Source of the DNA: Emticicia sp031378345
Lineage (GTDB): Bacteria; Bacteroidota; Bacteroidia; Cytophagales; Spirosomataceae
Direction: 5' to 3'
Length of the DNA stretch: 64,000 nt
NCBI GenBank assembly: GCA_031378345.1
Contig: JANNDY010000124.1
Span: forward strand, 62,001 to 126,000
Part shown: piece after piece, positions 26,530 to 36,069 of the stretch
Layout of the letters: the number at the start of each line of letters is the position of its first letter
Numbering within the stretch: position 1 is the first letter of the stretch
Position numbers and translations under genes: made by a program
Notes under the pieces: model-generated
Told to the model about the DNA's origin: nothing
The model's database searches: none
Seen by the model: only the letters and a program-made list of their open reading frames with translations

Positions 26530-27351
26530 TTAAGGAATAATATGATTTTCTTGCAAAAATTTTCTAATAAAAAACCTTCCCATACCTGCATATTGGCTAT
26601 CATTGCTTGCAAACTTCTTTTTTAGTCGTTCAAACTCCTTGTCATATTCATTTGGTTGATTAGTATTATATCTATCTAATTCTCTTTTTACAACATTCAT
26701 TTGGTGAAATAAATCTTCAAGGGTTTCTTTGCGAGCTTCGACTAACTTAGGTCTTCTTAGGGCATAAACATCTACTGATTTCTTAGCCATATCAGACTTA
26801 GTAATTATTACACCTTCGGTAGGATCATAATCAAAATGCTCGTCTGGGTTTTCCAGACATGGGTTTAATAGTAGCCTTTTTTCAAATTCTATATTTTGAG
26901 TATTTGTAGGAGAACTCACTCTGGTAGACTCATCACTTAGTGGAAATTGATCTTGTTTACCCAATGGAATTTTATTTGCTTTAATAACATGTTTCCTTTT
27001 TTGATTGCAATGCTGACAAGATAACAATAAATTATTCCATTCATTAGCTAACCAGTAATAACCTGGAGTTCTGGGATTTTTCTCAACAATACTCCCTTTA
27101 GGTCGAAAATGCTCAACATCTCCGTCATAGACAGATTCATATTTACTTTCGCAATAAGCACATTTAGTAAATATCTTCTTTAATTCATCTTTTAGTCTTT
27201 CATTATTATATGCCTTAAATTTAAAAGCCGTATTTTTGGGTGGTATTGATGAATAATACTCAATTGCTTTAATGGTTTCTTTAACCCATATTTCTTTAGG
27301 GTCATTCAGAAAATCAGGTGCTTGAGGTCTTTCTATTGAAATCATAGCCAT
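26530..27351 (-). CDS. HNH endonuclease, PtuB-like
   Basis: 273 residues. Zinc/active-site layout: C64 and C67 (KCAYCE), the catalytic His H81 in DVEHFRPKG, then NEWNNLLLSCQHCN with C112, C115 and N116, followed by the LLLNPCLENPDEHF signature. This is the layout of PtuB-type (TIGR02646-like) HNH nucleases from Septu and retron Ec78 systems. Last gene of the operon; its start overlaps the ATPase gene by ten bases. It is a paralogue of the HNH domain of that ATPase, down to the N-terminus (ISIERPQAP against IAITRPPAP). All catalytic residues look intact. Confidence 0.85.
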   Translation of the reverse strand: MAMISIERPQAPDFLNDPKEIWVKETIKAIEYYSSIPPKNTAFKFKAYNNERLKDELKKIFTKCAYCESKYESVYDGDVEHFRPKGSIVEKNPRTPGYYWLANEWNNLLLSCQHCNQKRKHVIKANKIPLGKQDQFPLSDESTRVSSPTNTQNIEFEKRLLLNPCLENPDEHFDYDPTEGVIITKSDMAKKSVDVYALRRPKLVEARKETLEDLFHQMNVVKRELDRYNTNQPNEYDKEFERLKKKFASNDSQYAGMGRFFIRKFLQENHIIP

Positions 27352-29477
27352 TCAATGTTTTTAACGAGTGATTTTGCATGATTTAGTGTTTCCTCTTTTA
27401 ACTCTGTTTGTGTCTTAAAACCATTTTTCCTGATTTCCTCCGCACTATTCTTAATTGCCTCAAAGTAAACTTGTTCATTAAAGTTGTCTCCAAGTAAGCG
27501 TTTGTTTTCAAATACTTTTTTGTAAATATCTAATTGCACTTTATCATCTTCATTTAGTTCGTTTTCAGTTTTTTGTAAGAGTGAGTAATAATCATTCAAA
27601 TACTTCTCTGTTTCTGCATCAAACGAATTTATTAAACCAAAGTAATCAGATGTCAATAATTGTTCTGCTTTCATAAAAGTGTGGTCTGGCAAAACCTTAT
27701 CGTCCAAAACAATTACTTTGTTATTATCATCTCTCATCAGAACATTAACTTCGCCATAATCCATGCCTCTTAAACAAAGTGGTTCATGGGTAGTCAAAAT
27801 AAATTGTAAATTTGGGAATGCTCTACGAATCGCCCCAACAACCTCCATTTTCCAACGAGGATGAAGATGGTTGCCTATTTCATCAACCAAAACAATCCCT
27901 TGTGTATTATGAAATGAGCTATTATCTTTTGAGAGCGTTTGCATCATATCTGATGCTAAGGCTACAATACTTTTGTAACCATCACTCAGTTCTTCCACAT
28001 TATATTGTTCTCCTGATTGATTGACCATTAACATATCACCTTTTCTTTCTATCCTGTCCTTTTCGCCAAGCGAAAGAATATCAAGGATTGCAGGTGCAAC
28101 TTTACTATCAAAATCCTGATTATCAATTTTTTGTAACCAGTCTTTAATGTCATTGAGTGAAATGCTGTAATCAAATAAATTGCTGATTTTTGAATAAGGA
28201 AGTTTATTAATATCTGGCTTAAGATTTCCTTTTGGTAAAAGGCGAGTAGAACCATAGCCCAAAATAAATGTTGGGGCTTCTGATATAGAACATTCAAATT
28301 TATTTTCATCAAATATTAATTCAACAGGTGTAGAATTTTCGGCAGAATAAACCCTTACAAACCCCTTTTTTGTTCCTCGTTTGAGAATTTCTTTTGGATT
28401 TAATTTTAATTTGTTAAGTTGTTTCTGACCAACAAGAGCAAGTGCAATAGCTTGTAATATTGAGCTTTTGCCAACACCATTATCACCAAGCAAAAGTAAA
28501 CTTGGTTCTCTTCGTTCTTTTTGTGAATCAAGCTCAAGATTTGGTTTTGGGTCAAAAGATAATTTGATATTTGAAATACTTTTGAAGTTTTTTATTTCAA
28601 TATTTTTTATTCTAAATTGCTTGATAGTAGAAAGCCCTTTTTCTACTATTTTTATTTCTTTTTTGCTATCTTTCTTAATATTTATTTCTATTTTTTCTTC
28701 AATAGTATCCTTCAATGTTTCATTCCAAAGCTCTTGATTTGTTCTTAACCACTCCCTTAAAACTTGTCGCTGAATTGCTAAATAAGCCTGCCTATTATCA
28801 TTAAAAACTTTATTTACTTCATTGACTATATTATTTTTGAGACTTCTATCCGAAACTTTTCTTTGTTCAATTGTTGTCAAGAAAACTCTAAGCAGTTTTA
28901 TGATATGACTTCTGATATTTTTTAATTCTATTCTATTTAATCCAAATATATCAATTGTAACTTTACCCTTCTTTGTAAGTCCTTTTACTTCACCTGTTTC
29001 TAAATCATATTCTAAATGCTCTTCTGGATTATCAAAACATGGATTTATTATTAAAGGGCGTTCTTTTTTCTGTAAATCAGAGGAGGATTCTCCAAAATCA
29101 CCTCTCTCCCCCTCAATAGGAAATAGGTTTTTTTTACTATTATTGCAATGTTGGCAAGCTAAAAATAGGTTTTCCCATTCATAAGCCAACCACCAGTAAT
29201 GGTCAGGATAATATTGATTATTAAAATCCTTTGCTCCACCCTTCGGTCTAAAACACTCAATAGCAGAAGCGAACTCCATTAAGCTACTCTCACAGTAAGC
29301 ACACTTGTTATTAAATAACTTTTCTAAAGGTTCTTTTGCAATTTTACTGAAATAAGAAAAATTAAATTCTAACCTTTTCTGACGATTTTTGTTTTCAAAA
29401 GATTCTTTTAGCTTGCCTTCTAAAGACTTTAATTTTTCAAATTCAGGCGGAGCTGGGGGGCGAGTAATAGCAATCAT
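27342..29477 (-). CDS. Fusion of a PtuB-like HNH domain with a RecF/ABC-type ATPase (PtuA-like)
   Basis: 711 residues. N-terminal HNH-like domain (about 50-200): C59, C62, then IECFRPKG in which Cys75 stands where the catalytic His should be, then C108, C111 and N112, and PLIINPCFDNPEEH. ATPase domain (about 295-590): Walker A GDNGVGKSS (331-339), ABC signature EELSDGYKS (496-504), Walker B IVLVDEIGNHLHP (528-540, catalytic E533), and H-loop TTHEP (H564). C-terminal helical tail to 711 without known motif. In Septu, the ATPase PtuA and nuclease PtuB are separate; here they are fused, with a probably inactive HNH, and a second active HNH follows. Confidence 0.85.
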   Translation of the reverse strand: MIAITRPPAPPEFEKLKSLEGKLKESFENKNRQKRLEFNFSYFSKIAKEPLEKLFNNKCAYCESSLMEFASAIECFRPKGGAKDFNNQYYPDHYWWLAYEWENLFLACQHCNNSKKNLFPIEGERGDFGESSSDLQKKERPLIINPCFDNPEEHLEYDLETGEVKGLTKKGKVTIDIFGLNRIELKNIRSHIIKLLRVFLTTIEQRKVSDRSLKNNIVNEVNKVFNDNRQAYLAIQRQVLREWLRTNQELWNETLKDTIEEKIEINIKKDSKKEIKIVEKGLSTIKQFRIKNIEIKNFKSISNIKLSFDPKPNLELDSQKERREPSLLLLGDNGVGKSSILQAIALALVGQKQLNKLKLNPKEILKRGTKKGFVRVYSAENSTPVELIFDENKFECSISEAPTFILGYGSTRLLPKGNLKPDINKLPYSKISNLFDYSISLNDIKDWLQKIDNQDFDSKVAPAILDILSLGEKDRIERKGDMLMVNQSGEQYNVEELSDGYKSIVALASDMMQTLSKDNSSFHNTQGIVLVDEIGNHLHPRWKMEVVGAIRRAFPNLQFILTTHEPLCLRGMDYGEVNVLMRDDNNKVIVLDDKVLPDHTFMKAEQLLTSDYFGLINSFDAETEKYLNDYYSLLQKTENELNEDDKVQLDIYKKVFENKRLLGDNFNEQVYFEAIKNSAEEIRKNGFKTQTELKEETLNHAKSLVKNIEWL

Positions 29478-29478
29478 A

Positions 29479-30915
29479 TCAAATATCTTGTTTGAAAATT
29501 AATTCTAATTTTTCCCTAATCATTTTAATGCTTTTTTGTTCATTTTTATCCCAATAATAAATATGAGAAAGAAAAGGTATTTTTGCTCTTAGTGGAATAA
29601 AACCAAATAATTTTTTTTCTGGAATCATAGCAGAAACATTTTCAATACCACCACCTAAGCCACCAATCTTTCCACCTACAAAATCATTTTTAAAATAGAA
29701 ATTAGTCCAGCGGGTCATCGAAAAGGCGGCAGCATGATGAAGTGTTAGTGGGGTGTTTTCGGATTGCTCTAATTTGTGTGGAAAAGAAAAATGGTTTTTT
29801 TTGTCATCATCTCTTCCACCAAAAAATTCAAATGTTGGTGGACAGGTGGATAATTCTCTTTCTTCTTTTTTAGCTTCAAAAATTTCATTACTTGTTGCTA
29901 AGAATAAATTAGCATAGGTCAAAGGGCTTCCTAATGTTATAAAGTCAGAAATTCGCCATGAGCCTTCATTTTTATATTGGATTTTCCATAATTTGAATTG
30001 TTCTTCACGAAAACGTTCTAAGTCATAAATATAACTTTTGGGATTTTCATTACTTAGTTCTTTGGTTAATGATTCATAGTTTTTTTTAAGTGCCAAGGCT
30101 GCGTTTTCATTATCAACAATGATACTTGAGTGAATCTTAGAAGTATTATTATGAATTTGATTCCAATATAAATTAATTACATCATAAGCAATAACAGAAC
30201 CAAGACTATGACCTACAATCATTATTCGGTCATATACATTAATTTCTTTATTTCCCTCTTTTTCTTTCAAACCATGTAGCTTTTCTAATAACTGAAAGGC
30301 GTTTTTACGTATAGCCTCTCTATTACCTATATTATGAGCTTTGGGTGTCATGTAGCGTGCAACGTCTCCCAAATAATTAGCGATAACTTTATAAGTTACT
30401 GACAAAACCGATATAGTGATAGCTTTAACCCAATTACTCGAAAAAAAATCCCAAAATATTTTAAATAAATTTCCACAATTCAAATAATCATAAATACCAA
30501 AACAAAAAAAAGTAGCAAGACTTAGGATTATTAACCAAAGACCAAAAAAAACAAAACGAATTCTTTTAGGTATTTCAGCAATCGAAAAATTAATTTTATT
30601 GAAATTAAAAGGTCTAAGCACTAATGATAGCATCCACCAAAACACATCAGAAATCTTATTATTTTGCATATTATGAGCCCAATAATATTCAAAATAATCA
30701 GTTTTAAAAGAATCAGCGTGAAGATTAGAAGTCATTCTTCTTAATTCAAATAAACCCGAAAAGGTATCTGGTTTATTAAAAAACTTTCGCTTATTACTAT
30801 TATCTATTTCTGGAGCGATTTCTTGCACAAATTCACGCAAAGTATCCATCGGTTTTTGCTCTCCAATTCCATGAATAACAATAACTGCTTGACGAGAAAT
30901 TGGGGTTTCAGCCAT
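29479..30915 (-). CDS. Membrane-anchored alpha/beta hydrolase, first gene of the HNH-ATPase operon
   Basis: 478 residues. The N-terminus VIVIHGIGEQKP supplies the HG oxyanion strand of alpha/beta hydrolases; the nucleophile elbow GHSLGS places Ser237; ITLGSPL (327-332) follows as in lipase-like members; D411 (FKNDFVGG) and H451 (FLSHIYYWD) are candidates for the rest of the triad. Two hydrophobic segments (about 118-142 and 162-182) lie between the first strand and the nucleophile, so it is probably inserted in the membrane. One base separates it from the ATPase gene. As the leading gene of a nuclease-ATPase operon, a lipase-type effector is a fair guess. Confidence 0.75.
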   Translation of the reverse strand: MAETPISRQAVIVIHGIGEQKPMDTLREFVQEIAPEIDNSNKRKFFNKPDTFSGLFELRRMTSNLHADSFKTDYFEYYWAHNMQNNKISDVFWWMLSLVLRPFNFNKINFSIAEIPKRIRFVFFGLWLIILSLATFFCFGIYDYLNCGNLFKIFWDFFSSNWVKAITISVLSVTYKVIANYLGDVARYMTPKAHNIGNREAIRKNAFQLLEKLHGLKEKEGNKEINVYDRIMIVGHSLGSVIAYDVINLYWNQIHNNTSKIHSSIIVDNENAALALKKNYESLTKELSNENPKSYIYDLERFREEQFKLWKIQYKNEGSWRISDFITLGSPLTYANLFLATSNEIFEAKKEERELSTCPPTFEFFGGRDDDKKNHFSFPHKLEQSENTPLTLHHAAAFSMTRWTNFYFKNDFVGGKIGGLGGGIENVSAMIPEKKLFGFIPLRAKIPFLSHIYYWDKNEQKSIKMIREKLELIFKQDI

Positions 30916-31034
30916 AAATTCAATTTTTAGAAATGAGAAAATTAAATTTATGAAATAGTAAAATAGAATACAAATAATTTTTATTTTACGGTCTATGTTT
31001 TTATTTCATAATTCAATTTTAAATACAAAAAAAA

Positions 31035-31062
31035 TGGCGTAACTTCCTAAGAAATTACGCCA
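31035..31062 (-). terminator. Intrinsic terminator of hemA
   Basis: Twelve-base stem TGGCGTAACTTC / GAAATTACGCCA (one mismatch), loop CTAA, with a T8 run on the minus strand, 23 bases after the hemA stop. It insulates the nuclease operon downstream. Confidence 0.8.
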
Positions 31063-31084
31063 CAAAATATTAATTATCAGCTTC

Positions 31085-32341
31085 TTACACCGTCTGCTTT
31101 TCCAAATTAAATAAATCATTTAGCACATCAATCAGTGTTTCGGCTTCACCACGTTTGCAGGCGGCTTTGAGTTGAATTACTGGCAATTTGATAATTTTTT
31201 GCATCATACTTGCCGTTATTTTCTCCATTTTTTCCGCCTCTTCTGCCGAAAGTTCTTTCACAAAACGAGCCATTTCTTCTTTTCTGATTTGCTCCAAAGC
31301 TCCTTTCAATTTCTGAATTGTTGGCGAAACAATCATTTCTTGCGACCAATTTCCAAACTCAGCAATGGCGTCTGAAATGATATTTAACACCTGCGGAATT
31401 GCTTCCATTCGGCGTTGCAATGCGGCATTGGCACGGCATTGAATTTCATCAAGATTATATAAAACTACGCCCGAAACTTCCTCAATATCTGCCTCAATAC
31501 TATTCGGAACAGAAAGGTCAATGAGGTATTTTATAGAAGCAGATTTGTTTTGTAAGGTAGCTTTCGTAATCAAAGGTTCTTCACGATGAACAGATGAAAT
31601 AACAATGTCAGCTTCAAGAATATTTTGGCTAACTAACTGATAATCAGCTACTTCAAAGTTTAGTTCTGTTGCTAAAGCCTCAGCTTTTTCTTTGGTACGA
31701 TTGGTAATCGTTATATTTTTATAGCCTTTGTCTGCCAAAGTTCTGCAAACATCTTGCCCAATTTCGCCCAAACCAACAACCAATATTTTTGGATTATTGA
31801 GCATTGGCAAGAAACTTTCCATCACCTCAACGGTTGCATACGAAGTTGATGCCGCACCATCACGAAACGAAGTTTCTTGAACAATTTTTTTATTTGTAAA
31901 GAAAATACTGTGCAACAAACGATGCAAAAATGGACCAGCCATTTGCACATCTGCCGACCATTGATAAGCGTGTTTTACTTGATTTGGAATTTGCAAATCG
32001 CCAACTACTTGAGAATGTAGCCCCATCGAAACTTCAAACAAATACCTTACCGCCTCGTCATGCTCGGAAATTATATCAAAATATGGAAGGATTTCAGTAG
32101 AATTAAGTACCTTTTGGCTGGCAAGTAAGCGAATAATGCTTTCTCCTAAGTCATTTTCTGAACAATAATAAATTTCGGTACGATTGCATGTAGAAAGCAC
32201 AAGCACTTCTGAAACATCAAATGTTTCACGCATTTTAAGCATCAAAGCTTTACATTCATCTTCGTTTAGTGCAATTTGACCTCTAATTTGAAGAGAGGCT
32301 TTTTTATGCGAAATCGTAAGTGCTTTAAATAATCCGTGCAT
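31085..32341 (-). CDS. hemA: Glutamyl-tRNA reductase
   Basis: 418 residues from ATG 32341 (TTG 32362 is possible but gives no added homology). HemA reduces glutamyl-tRNA to glutamate-1-semialdehyde, the entry into tetrapyrrole synthesis. Catalytic C52 lies in VLSTCNRTEIYY; the NADPH domain has ILVVGLGEIGQDV; the C-terminal dimerisation helices follow. Other heme genes are not nearby. A heme peroxidase gene lies about 400 bases upstream, a coincidence or a functional link. Confidence 0.94.
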   Translation of the reverse strand: MHGLFKALTISHKKASLQIRGQIALNEDECKALMLKMRETFDVSEVLVLSTCNRTEIYYCSENDLGESIIRLLASQKVLNSTEILPYFDIISEHDEAVRYLFEVSMGLHSQVVGDLQIPNQVKHAYQWSADVQMAGPFLHRLLHSIFFTNKKIVQETSFRDGAASTSYATVEVMESFLPMLNNPKILVVGLGEIGQDVCRTLADKGYKNITITNRTKEKAEALATELNFEVADYQLVSQNILEADIVISSVHREEPLITKATLQNKSASIKYLIDLSVPNSIEADIEEVSGVVLYNLDEIQCRANAALQRRMEAIPQVLNIISDAIAEFGNWSQEMIVSPTIQKLKGALEQIRKEEMARFVKELSAEEAEKMEKITASMMQKIIKLPVIQLKAACKRGEAETLIDVLNDLFNLEKQTV

Positions 32342-32740
32342 TGGTTTTGAAATAGTTTGCAAATTTACAGTCAGAATACTTATAATTGTTATGATTTTGG
32401 TCAGTTTTTGTAATTTAGAATAATTCTAAACAAAATAGCGTTTTATTTATTCATTATCTTAAAAAAATACAAAATATGATAAGCATTTTACTAAAAAAAT
32501 CGTTAATTATTAAAAGCATATCTGATAACGCAATTTGTGGATTTTAATTATCACAAAAAAACTAAAGGGTTAAACAGCAAGGTTTTGGGTTGTTTGACAA
32601 TTTAGTTTCTTCTGAAACTTTCTATTATTATGTACGCCTATTTTGAAAACTTGGTTTACAAGAAATATAAAAAATATAGGGCAAACCATTAATTTAGAAT
32701 TATTCTAAATTAACGGTTTGCAAAAACTGAAATTAATCTT
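32342..32740. other. 399-base gap between hemA and the peroxidase gene
   Basis: AT-rich, no gene seen. It contains the palindrome TTTAGAATAATTCTAAA-like word near 32412-32428, whose core returns in the hairpin at 32681-32721. Confidence 0.5.
32681..32721 (-). terminator. Long hairpin after the heme peroxidase gene
   Basis: Twenty-base arms (GCAAACC...TTTAGAAT and its complement, one mismatch) with a single-base loop, 20 bases downstream of the peroxidase stop; T-content on the minus side is moderate. Terminator or transcript-stabilising hairpin. Confidence 0.6.
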
Positions 32741-34453
32741 CTATGGCTGAGTTACACCTGCAAAAATTACTAAGTCCGCTACAGTAAAATTACCACCTAC
32801 CTGCGATGGCAAAATTGGAGTGAATCCTCCTGCAACATTTAGGTATGAATTTGCATCTCTTTTCAGCATTCTAACAAAAGTATCTGCCACAATTTTAGCA
32901 CCAACTGGACCTAAATTATTTCCACTACCAAAAACAGCAGCTTCACGCAGAATGTAGTACCAAAGAGGTGTTTTTGTTAGTAAAATGCCTCCATTTGAAT
33001 TTAACACGGTTATTTCAGCGGCGGGCAAACCGCTTGTTAATTGACCAGTTGTCATTGGTATTAAGCCTAATGCAGTAGCTGTTGCTTGACCGCTTGGTAG
33101 ACCCATTGCTAATCCTCTTCTCAAATTTCTTGCTGCTAATATCTGCATAATTCCAGCTCCGCCAGGTAGTGATTCCAAGCCAGTAGCAAGAATACTGTCT
33201 ATTTTACGAGCAAAATTAAATACAGGAACAGGGATACCAGTATTAAAAAAAGCGTTGAAATTTACAACCCAATTTGACAAAACAGGAAGTAGTGGGGTTC
33301 TGATAAACTGAAAAACTTGTCCTAAACTGGCATTAGGAAAATTATGATTTACCCAATAATTATCTCTTATTAAACTATGCCCAAATCTATATGCAGCTAC
33401 TGCAAACTCAACTGGCATACGAAAAGCACTTCCGATTGGTGCAGCTACCGATGTTAATGCATTACTCACTGCGGTTGCTCCGCATATTCGGTTAAGGTAG
33501 TCATTGACCACTGCCCATTGATAATGGTGTGTAACTATCTTCTTTGCTTCTACAAAAATATCCCCTGTAAATGCCGCAAGTATTAACAAATCAACAACTT
33601 TATTATGAAATTTTAGCATTGCTGCATGAAATTGTGAAACAATCAGGTTTTCATCATTTCGTGGGTCACCAATAATCGCCGTATTTGAAGATAAGGCCGG
33701 ATTCAAAAAATTGGTTATTCTTGGAACATCAAAATTTTTCTGAGCTACCATTCCTGCTGCATTAATGGTGTTGCTGGGACCTCCCGGACCAACATTTTGA
33801 TTACTACCTAATTGAAATTTAATGGCTGTTGAAGGTCCAGTTGAAGGAAAATCATACAAATATGGGTCTAATGCTGGGCCACGCCCATATAAATTATCTA
33901 AATCTAATGCAGGTGTTCGCATATTGTTGATGCTTTCTGCATCATTTGCTGTATCAATTGATGATGAAACATCCAAAGTAATATCATGATCAACAAATTG
34001 ACCAAAATAGGTAAAGCCTGATGGAATATTTGAATTACTTGGAGGTGGACTACCCGGACTATTAGGAAGTTCTCTGCCGGGGTCTGCCATTAGTCCACCT
34101 AATTGGTTGAGTAAAGCCTGATTTGTTAAATTAAAATCAAGTTTACTTGATGACCTAACAGTTGCAGAGGTCAAATAACCAAATTTATCATTGCATTGCG
34201 ATAAAACAAGGCTTGGAGGAAACCAAGCCAAAGAAATTTTTGCTCCATGAAAACGCTTTGTTTCTGGTTTCAAGGTCTGAAGCGTTGCTTTTATGTCTTC
34301 AGTTAATTTTTCAATTGGTATCAAAGCTTTTGGGTTGATACTTTTGAGGGTGAGGGCAATCTGCTTAAAATCTACTGTGGGGTTTAAGTTAAGGTCTTTC
34401 ATTCTTTTAGTTACCTCAACAATTTCTGCATCTTGAATTAGTTTCTTTCCCAT
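32741..34453 (-). CDS. Animal-type heme peroxidase (peroxidase-cyclooxygenase superfamily)
   Basis: 570 residues. The distal site reads YFGQFVDHDIT with H156 and the adjacent D157/D155; DNLYGRGPALDPYLYD and GDPRNDENLIVSQFHAAM follow, and the proximal His is H359 in AAYRFGHSLIRDNYW. These are the hallmarks of myeloperoxidase-like proteins; bacterial members (peroxidockerin, peroxicin types) are patchily distributed and mostly unstudied. No signal peptide is seen in the first 60 residues, so either it is cytoplasmic or exported by a C-terminal or atypical signal. Monocistronic. Confidence 0.88.
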   Translation of the reverse strand: MGKKLIQDAEIVEVTKRMKDLNLNPTVDFKQIALTLKSINPKALIPIEKLTEDIKATLQTLKPETKRFHGAKISLAWFPPSLVLSQCNDKFGYLTSATVRSSSKLDFNLTNQALLNQLGGLMADPGRELPNSPGSPPPSNSNIPSGFTYFGQFVDHDITLDVSSSIDTANDAESINNMRTPALDLDNLYGRGPALDPYLYDFPSTGPSTAIKFQLGSNQNVGPGGPSNTINAAGMVAQKNFDVPRITNFLNPALSSNTAIIGDPRNDENLIVSQFHAAMLKFHNKVVDLLILAAFTGDIFVEAKKIVTHHYQWAVVNDYLNRICGATAVSNALTSVAAPIGSAFRMPVEFAVAAYRFGHSLIRDNYWVNHNFPNASLGQVFQFIRTPLLPVLSNWVVNFNAFFNTGIPVPVFNFARKIDSILATGLESLPGGAGIMQILAARNLRRGLAMGLPSGQATATALGLIPMTTGQLTSGLPAAEITVLNSNGGILLTKTPLWYYILREAAVFGSGNNLGPVGAKIVADTFVRMLKRDANSYLNVAGGFTPILPSQVGGNFTVADLVIFAGVTQP

Positions 34454-34672
34454 TTTTTTTGTTTTTTTATGGCTAAATTCCTACTCTTTTAAAGGATTTT
34501 CGGATTCTCCTATAAATTACTTTTTTTCAAGAAAGATGATTTTCAAAAAATTTCAACAAAACTATAAAACCTATTTCACATTTTTTAGCGTAGAAATACT
34601 GTATTTAATGATGCGTAGAAGCACGTAAATAGCATAAATCTGCGTTTTAGAATAAATAACTATATCAATTTT

Positions 34673-35878
34673 ATGGCACGTAGAGTAGTTTTTGCAAATA
34701 TTTATGAACAAATCACGGGTTGGCGATTTTTGGCAATTGCCATTTTGCTTGCCGTTGGTGTTGGCGTTTTGTATTATTTCAATCAACTTGCCCAGCAGGT
34801 GGAAGATAGAGAAAGAAAATACGCTAACCTATATGCGTCAGGGATTCGGTTTACGATTGAGCAACAAACAAACAGCACTTGCGATTACACTTATGTGTAT
34901 GAAGTTTTGGAAGCTAATGAAACAATTCCTACGATTTTAGTTAATAATGGAAAACCACTTAGAGATATTAATATCATAGAGTTTTCAGACACCACTCATA
35001 AATGGAGTGCTAAAGAAAAAGAAGTGATTCTTTATTCAAAAATTGCCGAAATGTCAAACGAACACCCTCCTATTGAATTTAAAATTGGTAATGACAAAGT
35101 ATCTTTATATTACAGCAACTCATTGGTAGCCAAGCAGTTACGTTATTTTCCCTTTATTCTTCTTGGCACATTTTTGATTTTTGGCTCTTTGGCATTTATT
35201 GCCTATAATTCTTCTCGAAAGGCGGAGCAAAACATGGTTTGGGTAGGTTTGGCAAAAGAAACAGCTCACCAACTTGGTACACCGATTTCGGCATTGATGG
35301 CTTGGGTTGAGGTGCTACGTTCAAACCCGGATTTTGATGCAAGTATTGGTGATGAAATGGAAAAAGATGTGCTACGTTTGGAAACAATCACTACTCGTTT
35401 TTCAAATATTGGCTCAATTCCGCAAATGAGTGAAGAGAAAGTTGCAGACTTGGTGCAGCAAACTTTGAAATATTTAGAACGTCGAATTTCGACAAAAGTA
35501 AAGGTGCATTTCGAAAGCCAATTAACTGATAATCAAAGAGTTATGTTAAATAAAAACTTGTTTGAATGGGTAATCGAAAACCTCTGCAAAAATGCTGTTG
35601 ATGCCATGGGAGGCATTGGACAATTATTTGTAAAACTTACACCTATCGGCAAAAATAATATTGCGATTGACATTACCGACACTGGAAAAGGGATTCTGAA
35701 ATCTAATATTCGGAAAATTTTTAGACCCGGTTTTAGTACAAAAAAACGTGGTTGGGGACTTGGTTTGACACTTGCCAAACGTATCATTGAAAACTACCAC
35801 GACGGAAAACTATTCGTGAAAGAAACCCAAATTGATAAAGGAACTACTTTTAGAATAGTTTTGGAGTTGAAAAGTTAG
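34673..35878 (+). CDS. Sensor histidine kinase
   Basis: 401 residues. Two membrane helices (about 18-36 and 160-180) enclose a 120-residue periplasmic sensor. H-box GLAKETAHQLGTPISAL with H199, N-box ENLCKNAVDAM, G1 DTGKGI, and G2 GWGLGLTLAKRII. No receiver domain and no adjacent response regulator, so it is an orphan kinase here. The odd H-box word HQLGTPIS is common in Bacteroidota kinases. Confidence 0.92.
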   Translation: MARRVVFANIYEQITGWRFLAIAILLAVGVGVLYYFNQLAQQVEDRERKYANLYASGIRFTIEQQTNSTCDYTYVYEVLEANETIPTILVNNGKPLRDINIIEFSDTTHKWSAKEKEVILYSKIAEMSNEHPPIEFKIGNDKVSLYYSNSLVAKQLRYFPFILLGTFLIFGSLAFIAYNSSRKAEQNMVWVGLAKETAHQLGTPISALMAWVEVLRSNPDFDASIGDEMEKDVLRLETITTRFSNIGSIPQMSEEKVADLVQQTLKYLERRISTKVKVHFESQLTDNQRVMLNKNLFEWVIENLCKNAVDAMGGIGQLFVKLTPIGKNNIAIDITDTGKGILKSNIRKIFRPGFSTKKRGWGLGLTLAKRIIENYHDGKLFVKETQIDKGTTFRIVLELKS

Positions 35879-35920
35879 TTTTTTTTGATTCTAATATATT
35901 TAGTGGTTTTGAATTTTCAC

Positions 35921-36052
35921 CTATTAAAATAGGTGTCTATAATAATCAAGGGATACTGTTTTCTTATAAAAACGACTTAAGTCGTTAAAATGTCATGGAA
36001 AAAACCTATTATTATTATAGAACCCGACTTTAGTCGGGTGACCATCAAAAGT
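35921..36052. repeat. Modular hairpin element (same linkers as 44057-44200)
   Basis: CCTATT/AATAGG hairpin, linker TCTATAATAATCAAGGGATA, ACGACTTAAGTCGT palindrome, linker ATTATTATAGA, then ACCCGACT/AGTCGGGT. The copy after rsmH keeps the order and linkers but its last hairpins are different sequences. Confidence 0.6.
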
Positions 36053-36069
36053 TTTGGAATCAGAAAACT

